From assembly GCF_964204645.1 (NCBI RefSeq), contig NC_134025.1, positions 18,134,001 to 18,198,000 on the forward strand: DNA of 64,000 nt. The letters are read 5' to 3'. The stretch is from Tubulanus polymorphus. Lineage: Eukaryota; Nemertea; Palaeonemertea; Tubulaniformes; Tubulanidae. The position numbers and the translations under genes were made by a program. Shown piece after piece: positions 1-11,591 of the stretch; position 1 is the first letter of the stretch; the number at the start of each line of letters is the position of its first letter. The notes beneath the pieces were generated by a model, which was given only the letters and a program-made list of their open reading frames with translations, was not told the DNA's origin and made no database searches.

Positions 1-2939
1 ATCAACAAAAATAAATCAATAGTTTATTACAATACTTCAATTTCAAAATAAGGATAGGAGAAAATTGAACAATAAGTGTGTTTGCCATGCGTCTTTAAAT
101 ATTTCCCAAGAATATGTCTTTGTCTGGCCACCACCTGCCTCGACGTCAGACTTTTTCGAGATTTTCGCTAAAAATACGAAACAAGACAAAATTGATGGAT
201 GGGAATCATACATGCTACATTCACTTTTACTGCGAACATTGGAATGAGCTAAAGCAATTTTCTAGGAGGAAAAATTTAGTCAAATGATGTTTCAAAATCT
301 GGACGGGAACAGTTTTACTGAATTGTATGGCTAATGGCAAATACATGTTTATATTGATAAGGTAAATATCTGTATAAAAGGTTGTATAGCAACTTGAATT
401 GAAGGATTAATGCAATAGGTCTCTCATTCTAAAAGACGATTGAGCCATACTTACTGGATTGGTCATGTGAATCAACATCAAATTTAGAACTATCATCCAT
501 TTTTAGTTTTCAATCAAAGACCAACCTATGAAATAAAGTAGATATTTTTCTGATAACAACCTGGAATAAATTAAAATAAATCTGAGGAATTCACCAAATT
601 TCTGTATCGAACCCCTAATAGGGCCTATATAACCTATAGATTGATACTTACATACGACAAATTGACGAAGAAACTTCATTTGACAGTATACAAACTCGCG
701 GACAAACTCCCAAAATGAATCATGTCCTATTCACCTAGAATCAAACAAAATACAACTAAAAAATTCACAATAGAGATTTCGGTTTCGAATCCTTCAAATA
801 GCTGTTTACTTACATGAAACGAATTATCAAACTACTTCTGCCGACAGCATACCAACTCGCTGACAAACCCCCAAAATGAAACGTGTCATGATAAACATCT
901 GGAATTAAACGTAATAAAGCTACAAAATTTACAAAATGTCAGTTTCGAATCCCTCAAATAGCCTTACACTTACAAATGATGGATTATCAAACAACTATGA
1001 ACTCCCAAAACGCCACATGTCTTTGATAATCTACAGTGAAAACCTGGAATTAAATGAAATAAATCTTAAAATTCCGGTTTGAACCCAACGTAGGCCCTCT
1101 CTCTACTTGTAGGCCTAAGATCTTGAAATAGGATAAATAATGTTATGATGAAAGAGGCATAATGGTTCGGAAGAAATTGAATTCAATATGGCTCTTGGCC
1201 CGGCAAAGTTTGCTTTTGAAATATCCTTTTGATTAGGCCTAGTTACACATTTTAAAAGCAAATTTCATTTTGCATCAAACTAAAAGCGGCTTTGTTGAGG
1301 AAAAGATTCGTTTGAGTCGTAAAATTTATAGCCTAGAACCAATTTCTTCGTCAAAGCGTGATGCACAATTTTGACTGGGTCTTATTTCCACGTGGTAGTG
1401 GATAGAAAATTTGAATAGGCCTAAATAATAGAATAATCTTTCTTAGGTTTCATGATAAAGATGCAGCATTAACATGGATTAATGCTTATCTTTTACAATT
1501 AGGCTTATGTTTCAAAGGAAAACGCCCACAGTTGGTCGAACAGGGGTTAGGCATTGATGGTAGGCCTAGAGGGGCTGTGTGTGTGAAACAGAGAGATAAA
1601 AATGCACGGGAACGAGTTTGTCGAGTGGAGCTTATTATTCCATCAGGGATAGTGTACTATATATAGTCATTTTATATATCAAAATGTTCCTTATTAGTTC
1701 CGCTGCATCGCTAAAAACAAATTGAGATAGGTTTCCCTGCATTTTTTTACATATTACATCACTTACAACGATAAACGTCCGTCGCCGACTGAAAAATTCA
1801 CAAAAACTTCCGCATTGAGAGCGCCACCGCACCAACTCAAATTGGATCGGAAACCAACCCTCCAGCGATGCACTCTATGATCTTTAGAACCTGTCTTTGC
1901 TGACTGGGAATAAGATATTTCTCAGCGCGAAGGGGGTGGGGCGCAGCGTCACCAGGTCCCGCTCCGCGAGGAAGCTAGATTTTCAAAGAAATGAGTGCAC
2001 GCGACGGCCGTGACCACTTGTTAGTGACGTCATCAAGAATGATGGCTCCGAGGATCGCCACATCACAGGTTACTGTGAATAAATGGGATTCGACCATTCA
2101 AAAGTTCAAAATGTACTTTCTTGTTTTGTAAAACAAGTTTATTCATGTCGTTATATAAAGCATTTTGTTTGAAACATTCTTTAATAATGTTTGTTGAGTT
2201 TAAAGCCAATTGTCGTTGTGTAATTCGATACTGGTCACTGAAATCAAAGTTTTAGTTTCTGTTCACATGTTTCGACTTATAAATATCCAACTTGTATGTT
2301 CTATCTTTTAATACAGGCCATGTGATTAATTGCGTATCATTAGTTTAAAAAGAGAAAAACTACATGTTTTCTGTCACACGTTGATTTTTACCCATCACTT
2401 ATAAAATTCAAATGTACGTGATGTATTCTGTAAGCTATGTAAGCTTGTTCTTAAAAATACACTATGAATTTTCAATTTGTACTGACCATAATAGTTTTCG
2501 TAAATAAAATTTATATTTCAATTAAATAATTTCAAAATCTTTTCTATGCCCTCTGCAACAGACAGTTACTAAGGACTATTACATATTCAGATGTACGTTG
2601 ATAATTGATTTCAATCCTCCTTCAAATAAGTATATGAACATTATTTCGGAAGATGCAGGTGGCGCACAATCATAATACATACAACTCATCAAGCTGACGA
2701 GTCGTTTCCGTAACCAATGTAACAGACGGGTAACCAATCTACTCGACTCCGCAGACAACTAAACGACCCGAGTAACCCCCAATTTGACTATAACTATAAA
2801 TTATGTTATGTTAAACCGCATTGGTGTGACTTGACACGTCAAATGCGTATCCCGTATTGATATATTTCTATTATCCACTTTTCAAACTATGAATAGCACG
2901 CCTGCTCAGAAAACCCGTTATCGCTGCTTTGCAGCTATA
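1..2939. other. Host-like intergenic DNA, no gene recognised
   Basis: I see no convincing coding exon here. Short open frames (for example 65-247 and 1635-1835) lack recognisable domains. The stretch contains several TAGGCCTA-type words and the degenerate satellite at about 480-1090 listed separately. The right edge meets piece A of the Polinton-like element just after a short GCTGC hairpin at about 2915-2945. Confidence 0.6.
480..1090. repeat. Degenerate tandem repeat, unit about 160 bp
   Basis: Related blocks recur with a common order: 'aacctggaat(t)aaa', 'aaattcac/aaaattta', 'tcgaa(t/c)cc', 'ttatcaaac', then 'ctcgctgacaaac' and 'cccaaaatga'. The last signature is seen near 692-716, 854-882 and, eroded, 1001-1020. 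This gives about three and a half units. It looks like a decayed satellite or a tandemly repeated transposon tail. Confidence 0.55.
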
Positions 2940-2945
2940 TTATTA
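2915..2945. repeat. GCTGC-hairpin junction sequence at the end of piece A
   Basis: The stretch reads ACCCGTTATCGCTGCTTTGCAGCTA, with a short stem GCTGC/GCAGC. Almost the same sequence abuts piece E at about 21930-21957, and a related one abuts piece D at about 19749-19776. It lies immediately beyond the capsid-gene stop of piece A, so it marks where element-derived sequence ends. Confidence 0.5.
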
Positions 2946-2958
2946 ACTTTATATTCTT

Positions 2959-4206
2959 AATATTGAATACTATCTAATTGAGAATTTATAATATTCAATT
3001 GCGCGTCAGATATGAAATAAATATGCATTTTATAATTTAAACCTTTTTCATGAATAATTGTATACCATCTTTTGTATTTTGTAATTTCTTCCCAGAACCA
3101 TGTAATAAATTATCCTCTGTTGTTCTAAAATCTAACCATCATGCAAATTTATTACCGGTATAATAATCAATTTGATTAATATTGCAATCTGCAGATGATT
3201 TTATTTTCTCATTCATAAAATCTTTTTTTTAATTTCTATCCATTGATCTATCATTCTCATTCCCTGATATAAAATATTTTATTTGCTAAACCTTCAATTG
3301 TTATTTCCACTTTTGATATTTCAGGATTATAATAATTATCAACTTTTTTGCACCATAAGAAAATGTTGCAATGGTAAAAAAGTATTAATATACCTTTGAT
3401 AGATCTTCTTGGGAAGTTAATATTATCAGTAATTATTACATCATTTGCATTAATAGTTACAGTTTTAAATTTATCAATATAATCATATAATAATGAAAAT
3501 CCTTGATTGTATTGAGTTTGAATTGTGCTCGCAATATTTTCATCAGTTAATGTGTCTTATTCTAAACATATATTCGATAATTTATAACCCATATCTTTTA
3601 CAACGCTGGATGATACAATTTCATTAACAGGGGCAAATGTTATTTCGAATATAATATCTTCTTGTATAGCATATTTATATAAAGGTGCATTATTATTTAT
3701 CATTTCGAAGTCTAATGGAATTTTATGTTTGCTTCCATAAATCTTTTTTATTAAATTATCTGCAGCATTACTTACTATTGCGTCATTAGCCTCAGATCTT
3801 TATTAATTTTGGTTTTTTTGATTGGATGCCTTAAAATATGATATTATTTCTATTTTCTTTTGTTAACCATAAATCATTATAATGCATAAATACATTATAA
3901 TCATCTAATGAAAAAGCTGTTTCTGGTCCACTCTTTACAACTTATTTTTTAATTAAATATCTTCCAACATTATCTACGACATAATTATTATCATGACCAG
4001 TTACTTTTATATCAGCTGATACATGAATACTATGTGGAACATAAAAAGTATTTTGTGGTAATCGAGGAATTCTAACATATAAAGTTTCATCAGGATTAGT
4101 AAGTATTAGATGGATTATGAGTAATTATATGATAAGATCTTTCTGCTTTAATTGCATTAGATATTCTAGAATTCTTAGAAGGATTTATATAACTCCCACT
4201 AATTTA
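2959..4206 (-). pseudogene. Major capsid protein (double jelly-roll type), piece A copy, decayed
   Basis: Homologous over its whole length to the open capsid frame at 47422-48633. It has the same N-terminus (SGSYI-PSKN-RISNAIKAER) and the same C-terminal end (SDAQLNI-NSQL-S). The usual ATG is now ATT (near 4206), and several stops and frameshifts interrupt the body, for example just after the first 30 residues. In the Polinton/adintovirus family this protein builds the icosahedral shell. It is the last gene of piece A and is followed directly by the GCTGC junction repeat. Identification rests on family resemblance recalled from animal Polinton-type elements and on the four-way similarity inside the window. 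Confidence 0.75.
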
Positions 4207-4223
4207 TTAAGAAATAAAATTAC

Positions 4224-5649
4224 TTATTCATTTTTTTTAATCATATTCACTAATCCAAAAATAATTGCACTTACAACTGTAATTAAAAATAAAATTATAT
4301 GTTCAGCGGCAAAACTAATAATATTTCCAGCAGATTTTAAAACTAAACTAACAATTGATGCAATAATTGCGGGCAAAGCTGCAGCAGAATTTTTAGATAA
4401 TTCCCTAGATATTTTGCTAATTTTCCAAACCATCTTTAACTTTATCTTGTATAGAATTATGACTTGGAGGTTTATCTGGTGGTTTAGGAGTAGGCGTAGA
4501 TTTTAATGAATTTGATATAGCTAAACCAATTGTTGTAAAAACCATAGTTACAGCTGTTAGAATTGAAAGAATTGTGAAACCTTCTAGTTTAATTAATAAT
4601 TTATTCTATCTTTTAATGATAATTCAGAATCTGGTTTTATCAACGAATTTAAAAATAACTTTTAATCTATTGATATTATAAGCATATTTTTTTATAAATG
4701 TATTTTTTTCTTTTTCCTGTACTTCTAAATTATCTTTTACATTATCAATTTCTTTTTCTAAATATGCATTTCTTTTTTTAAATTCATTTTCTTCAATAAC
4801 TTTATTATCTCTATCTAACGTTAATTGTTCCAATTCTTCATTTGCTTTAGATAATTCATCTTCTAAAGTTTTTATTTTTTGATCTCTAATCATTCTATCG
4901 TGTGAAATTTTATCAGATGCATGTCTTACGCCTTTAATTTCTCTAATTGCTTCATCAGAAAATATATTTAAATCTCCTAATTCTTGATCTGTTGCATCAA
5001 GTAACCCATTTTGTAAAAGTTTTCAGTTTGAACTTCGGTTGATGTAAGTTTACTAGTTTTGGAATTAATAATTTCTTTAGGAATTGTTTCTGGTTCTAGA
5101 TTTTCATTAATTATCTTCAAAAAATCAACATTTCTTTGGTTAAATTCTCTTTTATTTAGAATTATCTCTTGTTCTGTAACATCAGTTATAACATCATTAT
5201 TGATTTTCTTAATTCTAGATATTTCTAATTTAATTAAAGTTGGTTTTGTTATTATTTTATCAAGACTTTTATTAGAAGATATCTAAAAATAATAGTCATC
5301 TTTCAAATGCAAATAATAATCACCATTTAAATATTTCAAATCTTTTACTAAATAATTCATACCTATATTAGTTATATTGAATCCAGATTTTTTAAATATT
5401 GGTTTAAATTTTTCAGTTAATTCATCATGTTCTAATTCTTTTTTTACTAAATCTGGATTTTGATTTTCAATATCCTATCTTGAACGTGCTTTATTATGTT
5501 ATTGATTAGTATCAGGTCTTGCTAAATTAGAATTATATGCTGTTTCATTATCGTTACTAAAACTTGTTTCATTAAAATCAAGCTGTGGTTGTTCGATTAT
5601 ACCAGGTCCATCGTAAGTACCCATATCATAATCTTCTACACCTTCCATT
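4224..5649 (-). pseudogene. Coiled-coil membrane protein of the element (piece A copy)
   Basis: The start (near 5649) follows the usual T-run/TATAAATG signature. An acidic N-terminal part is followed by a charged coiled-coil stretch (4893-4624, rich in KEKE/EEN residues). A C-terminal membrane region (4433-4224) holds two hydrophobic segments separated by small residues (LSKNSAAALPAIIASIVSL and the following FAAEHIILFLITVVSAIIFG). The homologues at 45883-47382, 39245-40478 and 60467-60793 have the same layout. It sits just upstream of the capsid gene in every copy that retains both. The role is unknown; a membrane-associated virion or assembly protein is the simplest guess. Multiple stops and frameshifts break this copy. 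Confidence 0.6.
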
Positions 5650-5689
5650 TATATAATAAAAAAAATTTTAAAATTTTAAAAAAATTCAG

Positions 5690-6895
5690 AATATAATATT
5701 CCTCCTATTACAATTCCTATACAAGTTATAGCTAATTTAGTATTTTCATGTGATTTATTATCATTATTAGTTTCAATTATATCATGTTGAATATTATCAG
5801 TTTTTATATTATCTGATGTATTGTAATCTTTTATTTTAGAATCATTATTTAATTTAATATTTTTAGTTTCAGTTACAGTTGACTGTATATTTTATTGAAT
5901 TTTTTCACCTTCCATTAGTTTTGGAGCAGCGATAATTTCTTTATTTATATCATTTAATCAAAATGAATTATTTATTGTTGCAGTTTTAATTAAATTATCA
6001 TAACCAATTATATTTCCCACTTTTTATATTAAATCATCAAAATAATTAATAAATAAGGACCTATACAATAATTTTATCTAATATGTGATTTATCTAAATA
6101 ATTTTGATATCTGACTATATTTTCTGAAATCGATCTATTCCTATCATTATGAATAGAATCTTCAAATAAAACTTAAAATTGTTTCTGTGCGTCAAATGAA
6201 GTATATTCCCAACTATTGGTGATCTTGTTTCAACTTGTGCTCCTAATTTACAAATCAAATATATTCTTATATATTGATTTATTCTTAGTATTCCAGGAGT
6301 GGAAAAACCTTCACTATTTTCTAAAATAAAATTAATCCAACCATTATTATTATCAATTTTATAATTATGATAAGCTCCAACTATATATAATCAATTGTTT
6401 TTATTTCAAACTGTTCACCCACACCATGCAATTTACCATGCGCTCTAAAATCGGAATTATAATTTATATTAAATTCATTACATACTTAGTAAAACTTAGA
6501 TAGATTAATATTATTATCCAATTCTTTTAAATATTTCGACCCAGGTAAAGGACTAATGTTAAATCAGAATAATTCAAATTTGTATCTAAGTTATTAAGGT
6601 GATTGTTCCAACTTGTTGTTGCACAATAAACAGCAATATTTAATTGATTCTGCCAATATTTCATATTAGATTTTATTTTATATATATTATATTCATCTCG
6701 AGTAAAAGTAACTTCATATGTATTAAATATATTTTCCATTCTAGAAATAAAAAACTTTGTTTCAGTAACATAAATTTCTAAATTAATTAATAAATTTAAA
6801 ACTAAATTTTTGTATGAAATATTTTTATTAAAATCTATTGCTGGAATTTTATATCTAATTGATTTATTATATTGGAAAGCTTTTGGAAACCCCAT
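5690..6895 (-). pseudogene. Element structural-block protein with C-terminal anchor (piece A copy)
   Basis: The N-terminus (MGFPKAFQYNKSIRYKIPAI) matches the genes at 44535-45866 and 59121-60450. The protein is about 440 residues in the better copies. It ends in a single hydrophobic segment (about LALTCIGIVIGGILYF in the other copies), suggesting a tail-anchored protein. The family recurs in animal Polinton-type elements next to the capsid gene, and I know of no assigned function. This copy has lost its middle (deletion near 6530) and has several stops. The start at 6895 is preceded, on the minus strand, by a T-run and TATAAATG. Confidence 0.65.
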
Positions 6896-6959
6896 TTATA
6901 TAATAAAAAAATTAATAATTTATCTTGTTCTTCAAATGTTATATTACCATTTAAACTAA

Positions 6960-8419
6960 TGATATAAGATAGTATATTTTTGAAATTTATTAATTTCTTT
7001 TATATTAGATTTTATTTTTTCTTTGTTACTTTTTATATTTAACTTGGAGTTTATACCAGTTAAAACACTTGATGATAATCCTAGCACACCAATTGATATA
7101 GCTAAAGGTGTTAATGGACTGAATATAGCTAAAAATGTTATCACCGAACTAATTGTAACTGAACCACTAATAATAAAATAATATATAATTTTACTTTTTA
7201 TGTGGGGGGGGGGCATACTATATTCACTTCGTCGTTCGTCCGTCTGTCCGTCCGTCTGTCCGCAGTGGTTTCCGTGCCCTAGCACCCAAACCCTTTGACA
7301 AATTTTCCTGAAATTTAACAACTGTGTTGTACTAGATGAGGTTAATAACTGATTAGATCCTTTTGGATCCTGTAGGTCCAAGATCAAGGTCACAGGAAGT
7401 CATTTTGTAAATTTCATTTCCGGGCTCAAACTCATCAACGGTTTAAGATAATAGGTGAAATTTTATGGATAAGTTATCCTAGAGACTGTGGGTAACTGAT
7501 TAGATTTGGGTCCCGTAGGTCCAAGGTCAAGGTCACAGGAAGCCATTTCGTAAATTTAATTTCCGGGCTCTAACTCATAAACGATTTGAGATAACTCAAT
7601 GAAATTCTAGGGATGGGTTATCCCAGGGACCGTGGGCAACTGATTAGATTTTGGAACCTGTAGGTCAAAGGTCAAGGTCACCAGGAGCTGTTTTGTATTT
7701 TTAATTTCCAGGCTCTATCTCATGAACGATTTAAGATAACTTGCTGAAATTTTATGGATGGGTTACCCTAGAGACCTTCAGTGACTGCTTAGATATCGGG
7801 TCCTGTAGGTCTAAGGTCAAGGTCACCAGAAGTTATTTTGCTATTTTGATTTCCGGGCTATAACTCATAAATGGTTTAAGATAACTTGGTGAAATTTAAT
7901 TGATGGATTGTCCTAGAGCAAATAGATAACTGATTAGATGTTGGGTCCTGTAGGTCAAAGGTCAAGGTCACCAGAAGTTGTTTACGTGTTCCTTGCGTAT
8001 TTTCTTTGTTTCCTATCATGTACATTTTTTACACATTATTTTGCCCCCTTGGGACTTACTCTGAGCAGGCTATTGCATTCACTTTTCATTCGTTGTGTCT
8101 CCGTCCTCAAGGACTAAGGGTTACTGATCAATTTTTTTGGCCTATAGGTCCTAAGTCACTGGCACGGGGAGTCATTTTGTTCTTTTCGTTTGCTGCGGCT
8201 TCATATACAATTCAATATATCCTCAAGGTGTACTTTACTCTCAGGCGTTTCACCTGATGTGGGGGCATCAGTCGTCTTCAGCGACATTCTAGTTAAATAT
8301 TTTTTCTTTTTAATTTTCAAATCATTTTCAAATTCTAATATTTTTTTCTAAATATATTTTTGATTTAGTTTTATTTATATCATGAGGTATAATATTAACA
8401 CTTTCAATTTTATCTTCCA
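6960..8419 (-). pseudogene. Small two-helix membrane protein of the element, split by a repeat insertion
   Basis: The N-terminal part is at 8419-8300 and the C-terminal part at about 7200-6960. Intact relatives (44084-44518, 58709-59120) have about 140 residues: a lysine-rich amphipathic N-terminus and a hydrophobic stretch with the pattern SGSVTISSVITFLAIFSPL, then LAISIGVLGLSSSVLTGI. Here about 1.1 kb of tandem repeat DNA (7200-8290) sits in the lysine-rich segment. Function unknown; the two hydrophobic segments suggest a membrane protein. Confidence 0.7.
7200..8290. mobile_element. Inserted repeat element with 145-bp tandem units (TCAAGGTCA array)
   Basis: It interrupts a membrane-protein gene of piece A. 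The left edge is a G-run followed by GCATAC and a CCGTCTGTCCGT-rich stretch. The right edge has GTGGGGGCATC. Inside are five units spaced 143-145 bp, each with TCAAGGTCA at 7384, 7527, 7672, 7817 and 7962, together with GATTAGAT and 'TTTCCGGGCT'. This type of repeat is familiar from molluscan genomes; I cannot name its family. It must be younger than piece A. Confidence 0.65.
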
Positions 8420-8437
8420 TTTATATTATGAAAAAAT

Positions 8438-8861
8438 TACTAATAAGTAAATTTATATGCTACAAATATAACAATAATTGTTCCACCTAAAATCCAAATT
8501 ATTTCATATTGTTGTTGTTCTTTACTTGGGGTATAATAATCTGATAATTTAGGTTTGTATAGATGTAATTTTCTTTATTGGTTACCGCGTTATATAAACT
8601 CATTGCATCATCAACTGATTGAAAATCTCTATGTGAAATCTTCTGATCATATAATTCCTTGTTAATATAATCCATATAGTTTTGTCTCTTTTCTCTATAT
8701 TCTTCTGCAGCTATATTGTATTTCTCTAATGCTAAGTTATGTCTTTTTTGTTCTGATAATGATCCATTTTTATCAATATGCTTAAATAAATATCCGCCAC
8801 CAGTAAATGCTAAAGCGTTAACAATTGCCGATCCTATAATAGTTATAACTGCAGAAGCCAT
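8438..8861 (-). pseudogene. 140-residue membrane protein of the element (piece A copy)
   Basis: It starts MASAVITIIGSAIVNALAFT, a hydrophobic N-terminal segment with glycine/alanine packing. A charged, likely helical middle follows (KYNIAAEEYREKRQNYMDYI), and the C-terminal hydrophobic segment of the family (EIIWILGGTVIVIFVAY in other copies) lies near 8460. One frame change near 8505 separates the C-terminus. The same gene is at 43642-44063 and 58265-58687, and its last third at 38170-38361. The start lies in the TTTACTAAATAAATGG signature. Function unknown. Confidence 0.7.
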
Positions 8862-8879
8862 TTATTTAGTAAAAAAATT

Positions 8880-9110
8880 ACGCGTCAATAGGAGGAATAT
8901 ATTTTTGTTTTTCTAAATAATCAATTGTTAAATTAGATAAAGTAACTGCTAATGTCAATTTTAAAATACCATTTATATCAAATCTATCAACATCAATACT
9001 TCCTATTTGAATACTTTTTTTAATACCATTGTATATATCCAACAGTTCCAACTGATTGAAATGCTCTATTATATAAACCAGTTATTAGCCACTTCTGATC
9101 CGCCACTTAT
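8880..9110 (-). pseudogene. 73-residue element protein (piece A copy)
   Basis: A degraded relative of the open frame at 43396-43617. The recognisable parts are NKWLITGLYN and the C-terminal KQKYIPPI. The central part is frameshifted. In other copies the protein has a glycine-rich hydrophobic middle (GALLSVGTVGYSMVL) that could be one membrane segment. It always lies between the 118-residue and the 140-residue genes. Confidence 0.55.
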
Positions 9111-9193
9111 TATGAAAAAAATTACTATCTTCAAAATTTTTAGTTATCTTAGTTATAATTATTTCAAAATTTATATCATCGTTCGTTTCATTT

Positions 9194-9460
9194 TTATATA
9201 TTAGTTATTATCTTTTTAATATCATCAATAATAAAATCTTCATCTAATTCATAAAATCTTAAAGAATTTCTAATTAAATCAGTAATCTTTTCTACACTAT
9301 AAGTTTCTTTATTTATTGTTGTTTCATAATCAATTGTTGTTTCATTAAAAAATGCAATGTTTTTAATATGTGTTATTACATCATTAATATCTAATTTCAT
9401 TTCTTTCTCACGTTTAAAATCAAATCCAAGACATATACTCGGTCCTACAGTTATATTCAT
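9194..9460 (-). pseudogene. 118-residue element protein (piece A copy, shortened)
   Basis: It begins MNITVGPSICLGFDFKREKE and continues as an acidic, helical protein. It matches 43039-43395, 57661-58017 and 19379-19700. The last 15 or so residues are lost. The spike-like gene upstream has lost its stop, so the two now read into each other across the old intergenic signature (the ATG has become part of TATAAATATG). No known domain recognised. Confidence 0.6.
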
Positions 9461-9479
9461 ATTTATATAGTGAAAAAAG

Positions 9480-10212
9480 TACCCTTTACATCTTATAACC
9501 AATTCATAAATTACAGGGAAGTTATTTTAATCAATTAAGTAACCATTAAGATTTCTTATTTCTGATTAAAAATTATTAAATTTTGAAATACAAGGCTTGA
9601 AAGCACATTCAGTTAAATTATAATTTATTTGCGATCCAAATTTTTTAACATTTTTAATGGTAAAATATTTATTAATATACTAGAATAACAAATTGTATCT
9701 TTAGTTGCTTCAAATGTCTTTATAGGGTCTATCAAATTACAATATATACAGAAATCTGTGTAAGGTATTAAGTATATTTGAATAAAGTTTATCTAGTGTA
9801 ATTCCTAACAGCTATAGGTTTTTTACTAAATATTGATATTTTTCACTATGAGATAACCTTATCTTTATTTTATCAGAACTATCACTTTTTAAAAATCTAA
9901 TGTTAAAACCAGCACCACTACCTAATTTGTGTCGGGCTTTTCTATTAATTTCTTGTGACAATGTATCTAAATTATATAACCCTGATTTTAGATATAGATG
10001 ATACCTTTTATTTTTTCCTGAATCATAAACAATCTATGATCAATAGTTTTATCCGATATACTATAAAAAGATTTACATAAACTTATATTTACTTATTTTA
10101 AATCTACACAATTTTTAAATTTTCTATCTAATTGTATTAGTAAATTATGTGATTTATAATTCAATGGTTTTCTAGATTCAACAAATATTCTATATTCTTT
10201 TAATTCAACCAT
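9480..10212 (-). pseudogene. Putative spike/penton-like structural protein (piece A copy)
   Basis: The full-length gene of about 240 residues starts at 10212 (MVELKEYRIFVESRKPLNYK). It matches 42243-43014, 57067-57643 and 21965-22716. Conserved parts include IYCNLIDPIKTFEATKDT, ILPLK, FKPCI-KFNNF and the C-terminal NNFPVIYELVI. In better copies the motif RPGLYNLETLAQEINRR suggests a beta-rich virion surface protein, as seen in other animal Polinton-type elements, but this assignment is tentative. Many stops interrupt this copy. It is divergent from the zinc-finger gene on the plus strand, sharing a 68-bp intergenic region. Confidence 0.5.
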
Positions 10213-10280
10213 TATCTATTACACAAAAAAATTACCTCGAACCACTAGAAATTAATTTTAATGACATATTTCCTAAATAA

Positions 10281-11591
10281 GTGGACGAGAAAATAGAACG
10301 TCAAATTTGTGGTGAACTTCAAAGAAAAGTAATATGGCTCGACATATGAAAAAAACATGATAGAAATTAAAAGCCCCCTAAAATAAACTGCCCAAATTGT
10401 AATAAATTATTCTCAAGAAATTAAATTGTTAAAAAACATTCAGAGAAGTGTAAATTTAATGACTCAACGGTTAATGTTGATAGTAACGAAAGTAATAATA
10501 ATTCTGTTGAAACTGAACCTGAAATGATTTGGAAAAGACCTTTTTTATTTTATGACAAGAATAATATAATAGTCAAGAATAATAATCATTTCTGTGAGCA
10601 TTGTCGAATAAAATATAGCCCTGAAAATATAGAAGATTGGGAGAATCATCAATTTAAAAAAGCACATTTAGATAAAATTTTTAATAAATTTGAAACAGAA
10701 TTTAATGAAAGAAAAAATAATATATTAGAAAAAAAAATATTAGAAAACGTTACCGGATAATAAAGAAACACTTGAAAAGTTAGAAAAACAATATAATGAA
10801 TTAGCAAGAAAAACATATTATTGTAAATATTGTACATAATAGAACAATAAAAAATAAAGAAAACGCAAGAAAATACCAAGAACTTAAATGAAGGCCAATT
10901 GCCAAGATTTGATAGAAAAAAATGCCCACAACGTATTTATGAGTACTTAAGACAAGAACATCCTGTGATATTTTGTAATGAATGTGGTTATGAAAGAAAT
11001 TTATGGGGTGATGAAAAAACTAGAGATTTTCTTATAGAACCAAAATTTAAATATCTAGATGAAATTTTAAAATATTTTCTATGGAAGATCATACACCAGA
11101 ATATAAGCAATGGCTTGTAAAAATAGAAATAATAGAAAATAAAAATGGTGAAATAACTAAGAAAGATATAATTAAAAAAATTATTCCGTCAACATGTTAC
11201 ACACACAAAAAAAGAAAATGTATTTATATCTATTATTTAACGATTATTATTAAAAACCTAAATCAACAAAAGAAGATATGGAAAATATAAAAGAAACATT
11301 CACAAACATATTAAGATATTATGTGGATAATAAAATAACAGATTCAATTAATTATGAATTCTTTTTAAATAAGATTGTAAATTTTTTAAACATCGATATT
11401 ATAATTCCATTTGATGAATTAACAAATAAAAAGAAACAAAGAGAGCGAGATGAAATGTGGAAAAGCATAGAATTTCATTAAATGGGAAAAATGAAATGGA
11501 AAAACCTAAAGAAATTATAGAAAAACTATTGGATGAAAATGAAGAAACCAATAGTGATTTCGAGTACGATGATGTTGATTTCATGTTTTAA
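10281..11591 (+). pseudogene. Zinc-finger protein on the opposite strand, between PolB and spike-like gene
   Basis: The probable start is the GTG at 10281 in a TAAATAAGTG context, most likely a mutated ATG of the element's usual start signature. Visible pieces are QRK-NMARHMKKT (a finger-like His/Lys block), a C2H2 finger in 10590-10670 (CEHCRIKY then H-KKAH), a CKYC pair near 10830 and a CNEC pair near 10975. It ends in an acidic tail (EETNSDFEYDDVDFMF). Frame breaks occur near 10420, 10760, 10850 and 11100-11280. The stop (11589-11591) overlaps the PolB stop, so the two genes are tail to tail. Probable DNA/RNA-binding regulator; function not known. Confidence 0.55.

Noticed and set aside
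1900-2050. GC-rich patch as a possible CpG promoter or tRNA
   Set aside because: No cloverleaf or coding start could be drawn and no adjacent gene is visible.
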